From Bacteroidales bacterium (GTDB lineage: Bacteria > Bacteroidota > Bacteroidia > Bacteroidales > Bacteroidaceae): a stretch of DNA of 35,377 nt. The notes beneath the pieces were generated by a model. That model saw only the letters and a list, made by a program, of their open reading frames with translations. It had not been told where the DNA came from and made no database searches. Below are positions 34,750 through 35,377 of the stretch, in pieces. Numbering within the stretch: the first letter of the stretch is position 1; each line of letters begins with the position of its first letter. The translations under genes were made by a program, and so were the position numbers. The stretch spans positions 1 through 35,377 of the forward strand of contig JAAYDO010000001.1 of assembly GCA_012729225.1 (NCBI GenBank). Reading direction: 5' to 3'.

Positions 34750-35377
34750 ATTGTTGGAGTTTGATTTTGGTGATTATTATCGTTACACTTTGGAACTATG
34801 GTATTTGGGGTACTTTGGGAACTTTCGGAATCAGCATGAGCTTCTGAAAGTGGAAAAGTACCCAAAGTGGAAAGAGTTTGGAGAGAGCAAGAGGGAACTT
34901 TCTCATATAACCCATGTGCCTTTTTGGAGATATACTTCTGGTGAATCAGCTTAGGCAAATTCTTCTTGACTCCACTTGCCGACATGCCAACCTCCACACC
35001 AGCAGCGATTGCTTCAGCTGTGGTAAAAGAATTACCCAGCAAGTCAAGGAACTCCTTCTTGTCAGGTTCTATGCTGTGCGCATCAACTATGTCTAAGATT
35101 CTCGTATATGATTCCTCCATGAAAGCATGCATACGCAAAGCACAACGGATGGACTTTTCATCAACAAGCGTGTCGGTTGTTTCTCCACATGCCCAACGGA
35201 GCATCTGGAAGATAAGAGCCAAGCGTCCGACATTCGCCTCCATCTTGGCTGTGCGACGCACCAAACGGTTTGCTTCCATGCTTCCCTGCCGACCGATGGC
35301 AAAAGCCTCCTCCTTTAGTTTGTTGCGCCAGTTATAAAACAAGCATTTGGCATCATAAGTCATATCAAGGACTATAG
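34746..35377 (-). CDS. DUF3987 protein, C-terminal part (continues beyond the right edge)
   Basis: The frame is open to the last base; the ATG at 35363 is internal (IVLD precedes it). The visible 210 residues match the C-terminal part of DUF3987 primase/helicase-like proteins: RLVRRTAKMEANVGRLALIF (KxxxxxxRLALI-type), then ALRMHAFMEESYTRILDIV, and a winged-helix-like end (SASGVKKNLPKLIHQKYISK). The acidic, Ser/Asn-rich tail of about 40 residues is poorly conserved. It pairs with DUF6371 downstream in the same element type. The nucleotide-binding part lies off the window, so activity cannot be judged. Confidence 0.75.
   Translation of the reverse strand, partial: IVLDMTYDAKCLFYNWRNKLKEEAFAIGRQGSMEANRLVRRTAKMEANVGRLALIFQMLRWACGETTDTLVDEKSIRCALRMHAFMEESYTRILDIVDAHSIEPDKKEFLDLLGNSFTTAEAIAAGVEVGMSASGVKKNLPKLIHQKYISKKAHGLYEKVPSCSLQTLSTLGTFPLSEAHADSESSQSTPNTIVPKCNDNNHQNQTPTI

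Overview
This window looks like chromosomal DNA of a Bacteroidales bacterium, most likely Prevotella/Segatella or a close relative. The reasons are Bacteroidetes promoters (TTTG, 20 nt, TAnnTTTG), a BspA-type leucine-rich repeat fragment, DUF4834, DUF5686, DUF6371 and DUF3987 families, and a Bacteroidetes-type tyrosine recombinase. Species cannot be fixed from sequence alone.

Layout. (1) 1-2338: tail of a probable transposase, a block of 22-bp tandem repeats, and a minus-strand phospholipid operon psd-pssA-DUF4834 with a clear promoter. (2) 2428-2776: promoter, tRNA-Gln, tRNA-Met and a terminator on the plus strand. (3) 2777-3795: sequence resembling an integrase attachment-site relic, then a leucine-rich-repeat gene without a start codon. 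(4) 3827-29902: one unbroken minus-strand run of 26 genes, mostly overlapping or separated by fewer than 15 bases, encoding a type II polyketide pathway of the aryl polyene (APE) kind. (5) 29903-30169: a 159-bp segment bounded by 15-bp inverted repeats and carrying a promoter motif. (6) 30170-35377: a mobilisable element on the minus strand with DUF3987 and DUF6371 proteins, a candidate oriT, a MobV relaxase and a tyrosine recombinase. It runs off the right edge.

How the pathway fits together. An AMP-forming ligase next to its own ACP probably activates an aryl acid starter. Two further ACPs, three ketosynthases, a FabG-type ketoreductase and two FabZ-like dehydratases would extend it to a conjugated polyene. 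A thioesterase, an O-methyltransferase and two CrtI-like flavoproteins would release or tailor it. Three acyltransferases (one fused to a glycosyltransferase), an MMPL exporter, a LolA-like carrier, an EamA-like membrane protein and a DUF5686 outer-membrane protein would build and move a lipid-anchored pigment to the outer membrane. No gene that makes the aryl starter (ammonia lyase, chorismate lyase) and no DarA/DarB pair is present, so a flexirubin-type ester is not supported here.

Most interesting. The only well-formed promoter motif upstream of the 26-gene operon lies between inverted repeats and points away from the operon. Inversion would place it about 70 bases upstream of the first start codon. 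This suggests that the pigment operon is phase-variable and drawn here in the OFF state, with a tyrosine recombinase gene directly beside the switch. Second, the two dehydratases each lack one catalytic residue, and the losses are complementary (His kept/Glu lost, and Glu kept/His lost), which predicts an obligate heterodimer.
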